DNA of 64,000 bases, from contig JAQSEB010000108.1 in assembly GCA_030063045.1 (NCBI GenBank), positions 186,001 through 250,000 of the forward strand. Direction: 5' to 3'. The position numbers and the translations under genes are program-made. Positions within the stretch are counted from its first letter, which is position 1. The number at the start of each line of letters is the position of its first letter. The stretch comes from Pratylenchus scribneri (Eukaryota; Nematoda; Chromadorea; Rhabditida; Pratylenchidae). The notes beneath the pieces are model-generated. The model saw only the letters and a program-made list of their open reading frames with translations. It did not search any database and was not told the origin of the DNA. Positions 1 through 12,861 of this stretch are shown here, piece after piece.

Positions 1-67
1 TTAGCATCTTTTAAAATTGTTTATTATTTTCATTATTGAATAAAAATAAAGGAGCTACAAAAAATCA

Positions 68-3000
68 TCAAAATCTAATATATTTAGCATTGTTATCATC
101 AACGGCAATATTACCTGGCCTTTTTAATATTTATTCAAAATATTAATAGTTTTAAAAGAAAATTTTCTGACCGGTATACCATTCATAATAATAATCATCT
201 AAACTCTCGATATCATAAACTGCATCGCCTTTCAATGATTGCATCAATTCATAAACAAAACGACATATCTAAATAATTATTTTTATAGGAAAAATCAAGA
301 TTCATGATAAATAAAAATAAAATATTAAAAATGTTAACCATGAATTTTAATTAAAAATTTTTTTTTATTAATTATAATTTTTGTGATATTGAATTTAATT
401 ATGCAACTTCATAACTTGAAATTTCCTTAATTCCCTTTAAATATAATTTACATTGCTACTAAAAGTGCAAACAACAAAATCACACCGCGAAAGAATGTTA
501 ATTTCTGCAATCAGTCCACAGAGAGCATCTTCTTCATAACGTGTATTTTTTTTCTCAGCTTCTAAATTACAAATTTTTATATAAATATATATCCACATAT
601 ATTAGATCGAAGGATAACTTTTTGCACTCTGTTCTAATGCATAAATTTGGTATCCATTAAAATTCTCTAAACCCCAGCGACTTTTGGCTTCAGCAATGAC
701 AGCCGGTTCATCAGTTGCAATGAAAAGTTGTTTTGTTGTGATATTAGTACTTTTTATTTCATACCATAATTCAGTCCATTTCTGATAAATTTTAGGAATT
801 TATTTATAATTTATTTTTTATCTAAAACATTATTTTTTACAGATTGTTTTAGCTATTATAAATGTATCGGAAATTATCTGTTAACCTTTATAAATTGTTG
901 GGATTCAGATCAAAACAAAAAAATATGCTTGAAAGATTTGCATGCACCAAATTAGGAAATTCTAAGTCTGAAGCAACATATCTCAAATCGAATTTCATAA
1001 CGATTTTATTATGGTCTAAACTACTTAAAGAAGTTTTTAGTTTCTTTTTTCAGAAAATAAATTTGATTTCTCAAGAAAACAATTTAAATCTTTGGACATT
1101 CTATAAGTCTTTTTATGTAATTATTGTTTTATTAATATAATATATACCATATAATCGTCTAATAAATGATAATCAGCTTCTGCAATTTTATCAGTTCTGC
1201 GTATTTGTATTCCAAGGATTGGGCCTGTAAGAAATTTCAAACATTATAATAATAATATAATTTATATAAATGAGATATTATATTATTATTAAATAAAATA
1301 GACCTTTTCCAATTGGAATTTGTGCTTGCAATTTGCTGGTGCATTGTAATATCTGCTTTGAATGCTTCCAAATATATTTTATAAACTTTAAAAAAAAATT
1401 ATAGGTAATTTCAAATTGTAAAAATTACCTGGCCCATAAACCATAATGGTGGATTTGCATGATATAAAAATAGTAATTTTTCATATTTTTGTGGAATTAT
1501 CAGTGGCTTATTTGGTAAATCTTTATAATGTTCGCGACTATCATTTACTGGAATCGTGACAATTCGAGCAGATTGCAATGGTCCATTATATTGTGGGAAT
1601 GGAGGGGAACTAGGGTGAATCTGTATAAATAAGAAAGTCAAATATAAATGTATTTAAATAAGAATTTATATGGAACCGTTATATTTAAATTGTAACATTT
1701 TACGCAAGTTTTTTGATATCAAAATCACCTTTTATTTCCTCCAAAACTATTCATAAATTTAAGTTTCTGACAATTTTTTCATGGTTTTAAAAAAAAATAT
1801 GAATAATAAAATAAGAAATAAAAAGAATTCAAATCTGACGACAGATAAACGATAAGTAATTTTATTTTTTTCATTATGAAAATATTTAATGAAAAATTTA
1901 CAGAATCTTTATATTTGCATTTAGTGAGTGGAATAAATATGCCATTCCATCCAGAATTGCCATAGAGCCAGTTTTCACCATCATTTTCCAAAATCAATGT
2001 TCGATTAGCGGCGGCTGCAATTGTTAACCAAAAACTTGAAATAATCATAATTTAAACAATTATATATATAAATATGATCATGCATTTAAAGTAATTAATA
2101 ATATAAAAAATTTTTTTTACCTTATATGATGTAAATAGCAAGTAAAGCCACAATATAAAAATATTGACTGAAAAATATTTATTTAGAATTTTAAAACACT
2201 TTGTTAAAATTTCGAAATAATGATATTTTCAATAATTCAGTATTTAATCAAAATATAGTAAAAAAATTGATAAATTTTAAAAAGATAATTGCTATCCTTC
2301 AAAATATCTGAAGTAAGATAAAAAAAAATAAATGTTATTATGTATAAAAAAGATCTAGGGCTCATCGAATTTTCTGAAAATTAAGAAAATTTTATTGCCC
2401 TTTTCGTCATATTTTCCTTAATATTTCATTTTAAAGTTTGATAAAATTTATAACCACAATAAATTTTTAATATTGGTTTACCTTACAAACAAGTAATCGC
2501 GCCTTCAGACAATCCCCAGGATTTTGAAGTCGCTGAAGTGCTAATTGAAAATGATCACTCAATTTCATTAATTCCCTCTGGTATTTTTTAGTATTTTTTA
2601 CTAAATACTGTCGCGAATTCGAAAGCAAATGGATTATCTTTAATTAAAAATCAAAAAATATTAACAATTACTTATACATTTAAAATCTATTTATTCTTTT
2701 CGAATTTTTTAAAGGAATTATTGGATATTTTTTCCGATTATAAAATCATAGGTAGCTGTGTACGAAAATCATTTCAACGATTTTTTTCAAATCGCTTATT
2801 CCGTGAATGGAATGCTTAAAAGTTTAAAAATTTTCTGTAAATTTTGGTTGAGAAAAAAAATCAAAGATCTTAAAAATGTAATGACGCCTTATTAAAAACA
2901 GAAAATATGGATTTTTATGAATTTATATATATATATATTGATTGATTATAAAATAAATAATTTTTTAATTTACTTGATATTGAGTTTTCTCTTGACGATT

Positions 3001-4208
3001 CAATATATTTCCAAAGGTTTGATTATACTTAATATTATTATTAATATTGCTATTTAAAGAATAGAAAAGTTCGAGCAAATGATGATATAGCTTTCGATTA
3101 TGCATCATTAGTTCTTCTTCACGTAAATCAATATTCTATAAATTCTTTTATTAATTGAAATAATTTAATAATCAAAATATTTAATATAAAATTTTTAGTA
3201 AAAAATTTTTTTAGTTTTAAATTTTTATATGTTGCAAAAACAATTTTATACATTTATTTTATTAATGCAGATAAATTCAATTTTTTAATAATACAGTTTG
3301 TTCCCCACCTTTTTTTACAAAAAATTTTCTATTTTATTTTATGCTAAAAGTGTATTTATGGGCTATGGATGATGGAGAATCTGATTTTGCTTTAGTTTTT
3401 CACTAACTGCATTGGATGAACACTCTTCTGTCACAAACTCTTTTGGAAAAAAATTTTAACTTTATTATATTGCTTCATATATTTACAAATCGACGCATCT
3501 TGATGTGAAGAACATGAAATTGAAATTTTTTCCCGAAAAATTTGAAAATAAAATAGTTTTGGTAATTTTAGTTATGCAGCTTATACAAAAGCACAATGTG
3601 AAAATTTAAAAAGTCTTAAGCCATAATTTTTTATTTGATTTTTTTGCGAAATCGATTGCAGATTCATGTTCTCTACGCATAAAGACGCATTGATTAATTA
3701 ATAATATGACAAAAAAAAGTTAAATTTTTCAAATCCAATTTATATATCGTTAACAGCTCAGTCAATGCAGAAAATGAAGAAATAATGTCATATTCAGCTT
3801 TTCAATCATCGGAAACCTATAAATACACGTTTTTAGATAAAATAAAATACAAATTTTTTAATAATTAGGGGGGGGGGATTAGCACCTTCAATTATTTTAA
3901 GTAATAATAAGGCATTATAGAGTATAGACTAAAATTAATCTTCATTTTGGAAATTAAATGTTTTGAGTCAAAAAGTATATCAAATATATTTATTACTGTA
4001 TATGAAGATTTATATGTTATATAAAAATATTTAATTTAATTGTTTTAAAGAGTTTAATGTTTAGCCATTAAATATTACACACTTTCATTTTCCAAGATTT
4101 GCGTAGATTTTGATTCTTTTTCTTCTGAATTCCTAACAAAGTATAAATAATTATTGTTGTAATAAAAATAAAGGAAATATAAATGATTCTTTTTCTTCGA
4201 GATAACAT
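68..4208 (-). CDS. FUT8-like core alpha-1,6-fucosyltransferase, 12 exons
   Basis: Transfers fucose from GDP-fucose to the innermost GlcNAc of N-glycans in the Golgi (family knowledge). Exons: 4083-4208, 2974-3135, 2482-2637, 2121-2167, 1902-2034, 1429-1620, 1304-1385, 1148-1224, 619-781, 452-561, 172-268 and a short last exon near 68-120; all phases fit. Exon 1 encodes a basic tail and hydrophobic anchor (RRKRIIYISFIFITTIII). Then come a coiled region, NPGDCLKARLLVCK, CGFTCYLHH, NRTLILENDGENW, the GDP-fucose-binding motif IQIRRTDKIAEADYH, LFIATDEP, and DFVVCTFSSNICRFVYELMQ, all in FUT8 order. Odd points: the His of the usual HVRRTDK motif is Gln here, and the C-terminal SH3 domain looks cut short. 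The last exon reads to a stop at 68 or 55 depending on the acceptor chosen. About 450-460 residues, shorter than animal FUT8. The family call is secure; the 3' end is not. Confidence 0.9.
3302..3881. mobile_element. Non-autonomous TIR element in FUT8 intron 1
   Basis: The ends form an inverted repeat of roughly 60-80 bp with mismatches: TATTTTATTTTATGCTAAAA on the left matches the complement of TTTTAGATAAAATAAAATAC on the right. The right end carries a run of nine G. No transposase reading frame is visible. A related sequence lies at the right edge of the window (about 63626-64000), sharing motifs around GATGATGG and GCAGATTCATG. Confidence 0.65.
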
Positions 4209-4390
4209 TTGTTATATTTTTAATTGCTACAATTAAATTATTAAATTATTTAAAATTATTTTTTAAACAATTCAGATTATTCCACCAAAAAAAAGTGAAA
4301 ATTCCTATCAGCTCAATATTTTACTTATAAAAATTCCTCGGATCGCAATTAGAATTATTTTCAAAGGTCTATTTATTTTTTAAAAACTCA

Positions 4391-4878
4391 TTGAGAAAAA
4401 AGAAATATATTTATTTGCAAAATGGAAAAACAAGCAATGCAGTTATTCCTTTAAATCTTTATCACATAACCCAATCTTCGAATCCGCTTTCGATAATTAA
4501 AATTTTTCTGCAATTATTGAAGAATTCTTTTGAAGTTGTTATTATAGAAAAGCCCTTGGATGGACATTTGGAGAATATCATATAATGCTGATTTATACAT
4601 GATATAAATTTTTAAATTAAAATTATCGTAATTATATTCTCTTTTCTAGGAATTAAGGTTTATTTTATATATAATAATCATTAGTATATGCTCTGAAAAA
4701 ATTAATTATATTTTTTTTCGTAAACAGATATTCACTGCTACCTATTTAGTAAAAAATTTAATTCATAAAAAATTTTTCAAAAAGCCATAAAAAATTTATT
4801 TTTTTAGTTGGAAAGATCATTTTTTCCTGACCAATCAATTACAAGTCCTGGTGTTTTGCTCTATGCTTATAGAGCTTA
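4391..4878 (+). other. Possible gene remnant, unrecognised
   Basis: A 64-codon open frame (4391-4585) is followed by a second open stretch after an AG at 4807, ending GVLLYAYRA and a stop at 4878. The first part reads like coding sequence (IIKIFLQLLKNSFEVVIIEK). I find no clean donor to join the two and recognise no family. It could be the 3' end of a lost gene or chance. Confidence 0.2.
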
Positions 4879-4963
4879 ATTGATCATATATAATTAATAA
4901 TCTATATATTATTTTCTTATGATTTATTAAAAAAATTATCTGATATATTTTAGAAATTTTAAT

Positions 4964-6915
4964 ATGATTATGCGCTTAAGAAAATTCATTTTAATAATAA
5001 TAATTTTATCCATTATATTGCTATTCATACGAATTATTAAAAATTTTCTTCAATACAATTTATTTTGCTTTAATAATTGGTTTATTTTAGACGAAAATTG
5101 CAAAGAAAGAGAAACGACTAAAGTATTTATTTATTATAAACTTTAAATAGTCGATAATTATTTACTAACATATTTGGTGTCCATGATTTAAATAAGATTG
5201 GTTAAATTATAAATAATTATTATTTTTATTATTATATATTTAAATTGGCACTTATGTATTTTAGAGGATAAATAGATCGGAGATTTAAAACTATATATTA
5301 AGCATTATTATTATTAGATATGTTTAATTATGCTTAAAAAGGACTTTTTAGGAAAATAAAGATCCTAATTATTTTTTTCAATGGCTTGAATATGATGAAA
5401 ATGTACAAGTAATGCCTCAATTTGATACATTTATTCTATCAAATGCAATGGATGGGAGATTGGGAAATCAGGTTAATCTAAATTGTAATAAAGATTTTTT
5501 GAAAGATGCATTAACTTAAGAATAAATATCAAAGGAATATTATATAATAGAAATTTTCCTTGTTATATAAATTATAGAATAATAAAAAATTACAAAAAAT
5601 TAATATCCTAATAATATATTTGTTAAGGATTATACAGGATTTGATATATTTTTTAAGAGCCTGAATTTTTGTACGAATTTTTGATATAAAAAATTTTTCT
5701 GTAAATTATATTTTCTTCATCTGTTAATTTAAATTAAATTACAAATTTAATTACAAATTATTAATATAAAATAAAGATTTTAAGTTGTTTCGCTATGCTT
5801 CACTTTTTGCTCTTGGTCAAATGCTTAATCGTACGCCAATCTATATAAATGAAGAAGAGACAATCCGAAAAATGGATAGGGAATTGAGTTTTGGCTTTCC
5901 AAATCTACACAAAAGAATTTATTTTTTGGTAAAATTTGTAAATTTTAATCTTTAAAAATATAACATGATTAAGAAATCTAATAACTCATTGAATGCTGAT
6001 GTTGTTGAATTCGGAAAAGATTGTTGCGATTATGTGGATCCTAAAATGTTTTTTAAATAAAAGAATTAATAATATTCAATTTTATTTATCATAGACTTTT
6101 ATTACATAATCATTCACGAATTTTAAAATTGGATGGACCTGGAAATTTTCAAAATTACAAATATTTTCATCATATAAAACAACAAATATCCGAGTTATTT
6201 TCATTTGGCAGGGAGATAATTGAAAATGTGACTACAATAAGAAAAAGAATATTAAGTTACATTTTTGTATAATTTGGTTGTAAAAACCTAGTAATCTTTA
6301 TATTACAGAAATGAAGATGATTTATTTTTTTGTGTACACACAAGGAGTGGTGATTTCAAACCACTCGGCCCTTCTAATGCAAGCCAAGTTAGCCTAGCTA
6401 TTGACCGAATAATTCGCTATTTATTAAGATTTGGGGTAATTATTATTATTTAATTATAATTAAATAAATAATTTTATTTGTAGTGGAAAAAATCGAAAAA
6501 TACCATAATGTTACTATTTGGCGAAGATAAACCATTGTTGCAGTCTTTGAAATTTGGAAAAGGGGTTGGACAAATTTAATTAAAATATAAAATAAGGAAA
6601 AATAATTAAGTATGTGAGCAATATATATTACATAATCGACTATAAAATGAGTCGAATTGAGGAACTGCATTTTGCTCAGACTACCTGTGAATTATTTTTG
6701 AACACGGCTCCACTCTCATCCTACGCATTTTGGATGGGCTATTTGATGCCGACAGTAAATTCATTTCAAATTCTTAGATTAATTTTTTTCAGAATCGACC
6801 CATCTTTTTTATACGCAAATTTATTTTAGAACATAAGGTTGACACTTTCCAACAATTACCTTTGGATTGGATTCCATTGGAGGAAGATTGGTTTAATCTC
6901 GAAGGAATTATATAA
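4964..6915 (+). CDS. GT11-type fucosyltransferase, copy 1, 374 aa
   Basis: Predicted Golgi type II membrane enzyme of the alpha-1,2-fucosyltransferase (GT11) group expanded in nematodes. Exons: 4964-5122, 5352-5471, 5785-5928, 5974-6047, 6095-6255, 6317-6435, 6484-6564, 6611-6754, 6793-6915, totalling 375 codons with the stop. The anchor is FILIIIILSIILLFIRII. Family landmarks are DGRLGNQ-LFRYASLFALGQMLNRTPIY, FGKDCCDYVDP, FFCVHTRSGDF, IMLLFGEDK and SSYAFWMGYLMP. Against copies 2 and 3 the donor-binding motif is altered: HTRSGD instead of H-x-RRGD, and the C-terminal signature is SSYAFWMGYL instead of STFAWWIGYL. The exon 5/6 join is the weakest: a phase-1 donor at 6256 needs an acceptor at 6316 rather than the stronger-looking AG at 6308. 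Exon 4 uses an unusual GTTTTT donor. The frame is intact, but activity may be changed. Confidence 0.85.
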
Positions 6916-7488
6916 TTTTCATTATTATTCAATATTTTTTTTTATAATTCAAAATATTATTTGAATTAAACATTGTAATATTTTCAATTGGTTATATTTT
7001 AGCATAATTCTAAAAGAGACTATCTATTTATGTCTTGCATGTTACTCGGGTTGCTATATAATAATGAAATTAGATCCGTGAAAAATAATAATATAATTTT
7101 TTCTGAATTATTTAACAAGTAATTTGATTTTTATGTCGATATTAAAATCGTATAGAAGCTTTGCTATTATTTTACATTTTTATTTTTGTTCGACTACTAG
7201 CTAATGTTCACTAAATCAAATTATTTTCATCACAGAAGCATAGAAAAAATTAAATATAGGGTTAGGCTTGGGATCAGATTAGGATGAGCAAGGGTTAATA
7301 ACTAGAGTTTATAGTGAGATTTAGGATTTGTGTCTAGCTTCTTCGGGGAAATATATACAATAGTCAAATTTAGCTGGTATATCTATATTAATACCAATAT
7401 CTTTCTAATATTGAATTTGAATTTAGTGATAAATCTTTTGTCAGGTTAATTTTTACGGTTAATGCAATGAATTTCGACGGCTATTGAA
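6916..7488. other. Intergenic, no gene seen
   Basis: AT-rich spacer. Positions 7258-7328 carry loosely repeated TTAGG-like words (GGGTTAGGC, GATTAGG, GATTTAGG), too degenerate to call telomeric. The flank at 7445-7470 contains a GTTAATTTTTACG word that recurs inverted near 8915, so the following minisatellite may sit inside a larger inverted-repeat element. Confidence 0.4.
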
Positions 7489-8852
7489 ATGAGGGTGGCG
7501 GTCAATGGAATAAGGGTGGCTGTCAATGGAATGAGGTTGGCGGTCAATGGAATGAGGGTGGCGGTCAATGGAATGAGGGTGGCGGTCAATGGAATGAGGT
7601 TGGCGGTCAATGGAATGAGGGTGGCGGTCAATGGAATGAGGGTGACGGTCAATGGAATAAGGGTGGCTGTCAATGGAATGAGGGTGGCGGTCAATGGAAT
7701 GAGGGTGGCGGTCAATGGAATGAGGGTGACGGTCAATGGAATAAGGGTGGCTGTCAATGGAATGAGGGTGGCGGTCAATGGAATGAGGGTGGCGGTCAAT
7801 GGAATGAGGGTGACGGTCAATGGAATGAGGGTGGCGGTCAATGGAATGAGGGTGGCGGTCAATGGAATGAGGGTGGCGGTCAATGGAATGAGGGTGGCGG
7901 TCAATGGAATGAGGGTGGCGGTCAATGGAATGAGGGTGGCGGTCAATGGAATGAGGGTGGCTGTCAATGGAATGAGGGTGACGGTCAATGGAATGAGGGT
8001 GGCGGTCAATGGAATGAGGGTGACGGTCAATGGAATAAGGGTGGCTGTCAATGGAATGAGGGTGGCGGTCAATGGAATGAGGGTGACGGTCAATGGAATA
8101 AGGGTGGCTGTCAATGGAATGAGGGTGACGGTCAATGGAATGAGGGTGGCGGTCAATGGAATGAGGGTGACGGTCAATGGAATAAGGGTGGCTGTCAATG
8201 GAATGAGGGTGGCGGTCAATGGAATGAGGGTGGCGGTCAATGGAATGAGGGTGACGGTCAATGGAATAAGGGTGGCTGTCAATGGAATGAGGGTGACGGT
8301 CAATGGAATGAGGGTGGCGGTCAATGGAATGAGGGTGACGGTCAATGGAATAAGGGTGGCTGTCAATGGAATGAGGGTGGCGGTCAATGGAATGAGGGTG
8401 GCGGTCAATGGAATGAGGGTGACGGTCAATGGAATAAGGGTGGCTGTCAATGGAATGAGGGTGGCGGTCAATGGAATAAGGGTGGCTGTCAATGGAATGA
8501 GGGTGACGGTCAATGGAATGAGGGTGGCGGTCAATGGAATGAGGGTGACGGTCAATGGAATAAGGGTGGCTGTCAATGGAATGAGGGTGGCGGTCAATGG
8601 AATAAGGGTGGCTGTCAATGGAATGAGGGTGGCGGTCAATGGAATGAGGGTGGCGGTCAATGGAATGAGGGTGGCGGTCAATGGAATGAGGGTGGCGGTC
8701 AATGGAATGAGGGTGGCGGTCAATGGAATGAGGGTGGCGGTCAATGGAATGAGGGTGACGGTCAATGGAATAAGGGTGGCTGTCAATGGAATGAGGGTGG
8801 CGGTCAATGGAATGAGGGTGGCGGTCAATGGAATGAGGGTGGCGGTCAATGA
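7489..8852. repeat. 21-bp minisatellite, array 1 (about 65 units)
   Basis: Tandem copies of a 21-bp unit, consensus GGGTGGCGGTCAATGGAATGA, in head-to-tail register. Variants are GGTGACGG, GTTGGCGG and a linked type where AATAAGGGTGGCTG replaces AATGAGGGTGGCGG. The AATAAGGGTGGCTG type nearly always follows a GGTGACGG unit, so units were copied in blocks. Because 21 is a multiple of three, frames on both strands stay open for hundreds of codons (MRVAVNG on +, PLTATLI on -). These are shadows of the repeat, not genes. The plus strand is G-rich with repeated GGG and GG runs. Confidence 0.95.
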
Positions 8853-9459
8853 ATCAGTGATGGGCGCCATGGCGTTTGGCGTTATTTTTAGCCCTTCTTG
8901 GGCGTTTGGCGTCTGACGTAAAAATAAGAAAATTAACGCCAAAAAAGCCAAATTTGGATAATTTTTTATGGATGAAAGAGGAAAGTAGATGAAGATACAA
9001 TGGAAAGATAAGAGATTGTGTATGGAGCCAAATTTTTCGCTGCGTGGCCGTTTTTGAGCCAAATTTTTCGCTGCTTCATCATCATCATCATCATCTTGAT
9101 CATCTTCTTCATCATCATCTTCATCATCTTCTTCATCATCATCTTCATCATCTTCTTCATTATCATCTTCATCATCTCTTCTGCATCATTGTCCTATATA
9201 ATATATATAATATCTATTATAGATCCCCCCCCCCCACAATAATCACTTTGCCCCTTACCCGAAAAAAAAACTGGAAAGTATCAAAACCTGTTGTAATTGA
9301 CTTGTATAAAATTGAACAATTTGGACGATTTCACATTGGCAAACATATAAATTACTTTATAATTTCATAATAATTTATTTATCAGTAAAACGAAAAATTA
9401 TTTAATTAGTCAATTCAATATTATCAAATTTAGACCATCATTCATCCAACAAATTTATA
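8853..9459. repeat. Spacer with GCC/GCG inverted words and a CAT/CTT microsatellite
   Basis: After the minisatellite come repeated GGCGTTTGGCGT words, then two copies of CCAAATTTTTCGCTGC (9028-9074) that belong to a dispersed AT-rich repeat also seen near 10390 and 16210. Positions 9075-9180 are a CAT/CTT trinucleotide tract; open frames there are shadows. A C-run at 9227-9236 is followed within about 50 bp by GGAAAGTATCAAAA, an arrangement that recurs at 49315-49350. Confidence 0.6.
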
Positions 9460-12400
9460 TTAACTCAATTTCTTTTTACAACAATTGACTATATCGATGA
9501 ATATTCGTTCATCTGTTTCATTCAATTTTTCGTTTCTTCTCACTTCATATTTTTTATCAATTAAGCCTTTTCTTGGGTGTCTTGCATCTGGATGTGGCAA
9601 AAAATTGATACCTTAATTATGAATTCATTTATATTGATTAATTATAATTACTATTAAATTTTATAATAATAATAATAAGAGTCAGAACAAAATAGAAATC
9701 AATAAATAATTAACATTATCATCAACCTTTATTATATAATTTATCATATTCACTATTGACTGTCAAAATTGTAAGTATGCTTTGATCCATTCGATTGCAA
9801 TGACCATTTTCATTGCGAAATCTTATGTCACATTTCGAATCTAAAGGAGAACCGGTTGGCTCGATACACTCTCTTGTTGCTGCACAAAGTAGTGACCTAT
9901 TAATTAAAACATTTTAGAACATTTAAAAGTGATTTAACGTTTTATGAAATTTTAAAAGAAAAATTGCCAGCTAAGAGTAGGAAATTTGATTTAAAAACTC
10001 ATGGAATGTAAAAATAATGGATTTTAATAAAAAAAATTTTCCTGGATTAATTTTTAAAAAGAATTGGGTCTAGTGACAAGATGAACGTCAATTTTAAAGC
10101 TATTTAAATAAATATTTTATATTGCAAATTATTTAAAAGAATAGCCAAAAAATTAGCCTTATAAAATTATTTTTACTGATCATTGAATATAAATGAAATT
10201 TTGTCATTTTTGCAAATAATTTATGATTATTTGTTATTATTATTTTTTATTATTCTACAGAAGTCGAAAAATATGGAACTTTTCAGTGAAGCATACCGGA
10301 TGGATTCTCACTATGTCGGGATAATTTTTAAGAAAAAATGGAGCATTTTAGGGACATTTTTAAAAAGTCAAAAATATGAAAAAAAATTATCCAAATATGG
10401 CCGCGCAGCGAAAATTTTAACAAAAAATGGCATAAAAAGAGAAAAATTCTGCCAAAAATACTCTCATCACAATAGAAAAATTATAGCCAAAAATACTAAA
10501 AAAGCAAAAATGTTAAAATTTTAAAAAGGGGGTATTTGGGGGGGGGGCATCTTTGTTTTAGGGGCAAAAAAGTGGACAAAATTCTAAAAAGGGACAAATG
10601 CCCCCTTGGGGAGCAATCTAGCATCCCTGCTTCGGATATGTCTATATTTATTTAAATTAACATTATCATTATTATCAAAGAGCAAGCAAAAAATTGATTT
10701 TTGGATTATTATTTTCTTAAATTTTAAGAATTTTTGAAAATTACCATTTAAGCATTTTTCTTGAATATTCACTTTTATGTACGATGAAAACATTTGATTC
10801 CCATTGAATTTTTTCCCATTCTTCTATCAATGGAAACCAATCAGGTGCAAATGGCAAAAAATTGTACATTCCTATTTGATTAAAAAATTGAGTAAAAAAA
10901 ATTATTTAATTAAAAAAAATATAATAGATTAGAATCTAATCAGATCCAAATCATTAGAATTTGCAATTTATATTATATTTATTTATTAAAAAAATCAAAT
11001 CCAAAAATTAAAAAAACTTAAATATTTTTTTTATAAATTTTTAATTTATTTGATTTTTACGGTGTACAGATAAATATGTTTTCTACTATAATAAACCCAC
11101 TTGGGTTTGTCGCAAATCTCATTCCATGAGCATTTTCTTAATGAAATAATATATTAAAATACTCAAAATAAATGCGGTAAACCTCCTGGCATAATAAGTT
11201 CAGATATTTCATTCTTTTCAATTGCCACAAAAATTGGTTCAAAAAGTTTTGGATCATGAAATACAATTGAAGTGTCAATCCAAATCCATGTGTCATATTC
11301 AGAAAAGGATTGCTAAGATATTATTAATTTGCATTATAATTTGCATTAATATATAATAATAATATAACCGAAAAAACAATAAATTTCCATGCAAAAATTT
11401 TTGTTCGTTCCGTAACTTCTACAGGAAGGATAGACCAATTGAATTTGCGCAATTCCATACCACAAACTGCATTTAATGGCTCCATCGTTAAATGGAAATT
11501 ATTTATAAAATGTATACATCTATTCGTTTATGATTATCTTATTTAAATTTTAATAATTTAATCGTATTAATTTTATTGCAATATAAACAGAATTTACAAG
11601 ATTAAAAGTTTGGAAATTTTTATGATTAATAGGTATATATATATATAAACTATTGGTATAATTATAGATTTAAAAAATACGTTGCAACATAAAAGATTCC
11701 CTCCCCCAAAAATTTGGTTGAAAACAGAGATTACTATATAGTTCAGGAAAAGCTTGAGTTCAAAATTGACCTGGATATTGAGCTCAAGATCAGGTGAAGA
11801 TCAATTTGAAAATAGAAGGGCAGCTCTAGCCCAGGTACAGATGGATCTACCAATCTCTGGTCGAACGAATTTTAAAAATGCAAAAAATATTTATTTTTCA
11901 TAAGTCAACATATTAAAAAATAATTAAATAAAAGATAATTTAAAAATTTAATAAACATAAAATATTAATTTTAAAAATGTATGCTTAATGAGATTGCATG
12001 TATATGTATGAAATGAATATTATCATGTAAAAATATTAAAAATATTAATTATTATTTCAAATTATTAATATCTATTAATTTACCATTGTTTTATCCTCAC
12101 TAAAGCCATCCAAATCATAAACAATTATTCTTTGACGACAATCAAATTGCTTTTTGAATTTGTAAAGAAGTGTTTTTAGATATGGGTAATATTTAGTGTT
12201 GGCCGCCGTTATAAAATGAAAACCATGCTCTCCAGGTCGTTTCAACTATTAATTTTGATAACTCAAAAATTCTTATTCTATAATTTTTAATCAAATAAAG
12301 AGAAATTGAGTAATCTAAATTATATAAATAGATATAAATCGATTACGATATGACTAAAATAAATGCTAGCATAACACCAAAATGATAAACTAGAATATTT

Positions 12401-12861
12401 TTAACTCATACAGGAATTTGATTTCGAATTGCATATTTATCCGAGAGTTTATATTTATCTAATAGCCAAGTGAGTGCACAATTAAAACGGCGGCCTTTTA
12501 TTAAATTATCACTGAGATTTCCATGTGATCGGATTCGTAGAAAATATCGCATCTATTAAGTAAAATGTTAATTAAGATAAACAATTATATACCAATTCAT
12601 TTCCACAGTAATCAGAACCATCATCATTACTAAATATATAAAATAAAATTATATTAATTATATTTATTTTTAATGCTAAAATTTTTACATTGTGAAGGGG
12701 AGAAAAATATTGTGATCGAGTCGGTTATAAATATTGCCATCTTTTACAGATAATAAATTCAATATAAGCATGTAAATAAAAAAAGAAAGTACAATGAGTA
12801 ATAATAAGCTTTTGATTTTGCCTTCACATTTTGATGAATATAGAGAATATTTTAATGTCAT
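9460..12861 (-). CDS. DUF1647 family protein, 400 aa, 9 exons
   Basis: Member of the nematode-expanded DUF1647 family, biochemical function unknown. Exons: 12689-12861, 12593-12629, 12412-12552, 12084-12245, 11369-11479, 11183-11312, 10745-10871, 9727-9896, 9460-9611, totalling 401 codons with the stop and all phases matching. The N-terminus has a hydrophobic anchor (SLLLLIVLSFFIYMLILNLL), suggesting a type II Golgi protein. Recognisable family blocks are FHFITAANTKYYPYLK, IIVYDLDG, CGMELRKFNW, TWIWIDTSIVF, NVFIVHKSEYSRKMLKW, LLCAATRECIEPTGS and NRMDQSILTIL. The layout (an ITAAN start, a WIDTS acidic site) resembles glycosyltransferases, but that is inference. The intron 9897-10744 holds a dispersed TGGCCGCGCAGCGAAAATTT-type repeat with a G-run near 10540. 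The intron 11480-12083 holds a small palindromic element at 11724-11860. Confidence 0.88.
11724..11860. mobile_element. Small palindromic repeat in DUF1647 intron
   Basis: Starts CAGAGATTACTATATAG and ends GGATCTACCAATCTCTGG, imperfectly inverted. The interior contains GACCTGGA and GAGCTCAAG words. A cleaner copy lies at 50346-50454, so this is a dispersed family of short foldback elements. Confidence 0.55.

Noticed and set aside
7489..8852. CRISPR-like array
   Set aside because: Units are contiguous with no unique spacers, and the sequence is eukaryotic nuclear DNA with spliceosomal introns.
7446..9062. 538-codon open frame of PLTATLI repeats and matching open frames on the other strand
   Set aside because: Produced by the 21-bp tandem repeat, whose length is a multiple of three. 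Frames on both strands are open, there is no non-repeat protein context, and variation shows no codon-position bias.
9018..9242. Histidine-rich and isoleucine-rich frames
   Set aside because: Translation of the CAT/CTT microsatellite.
10183..10524. 113-codon open frame on the plus strand
   Set aside because: Lies in an intron of the opposite-strand DUF1647 gene, with lysine-rich low-complexity translation of a dispersed repeat.
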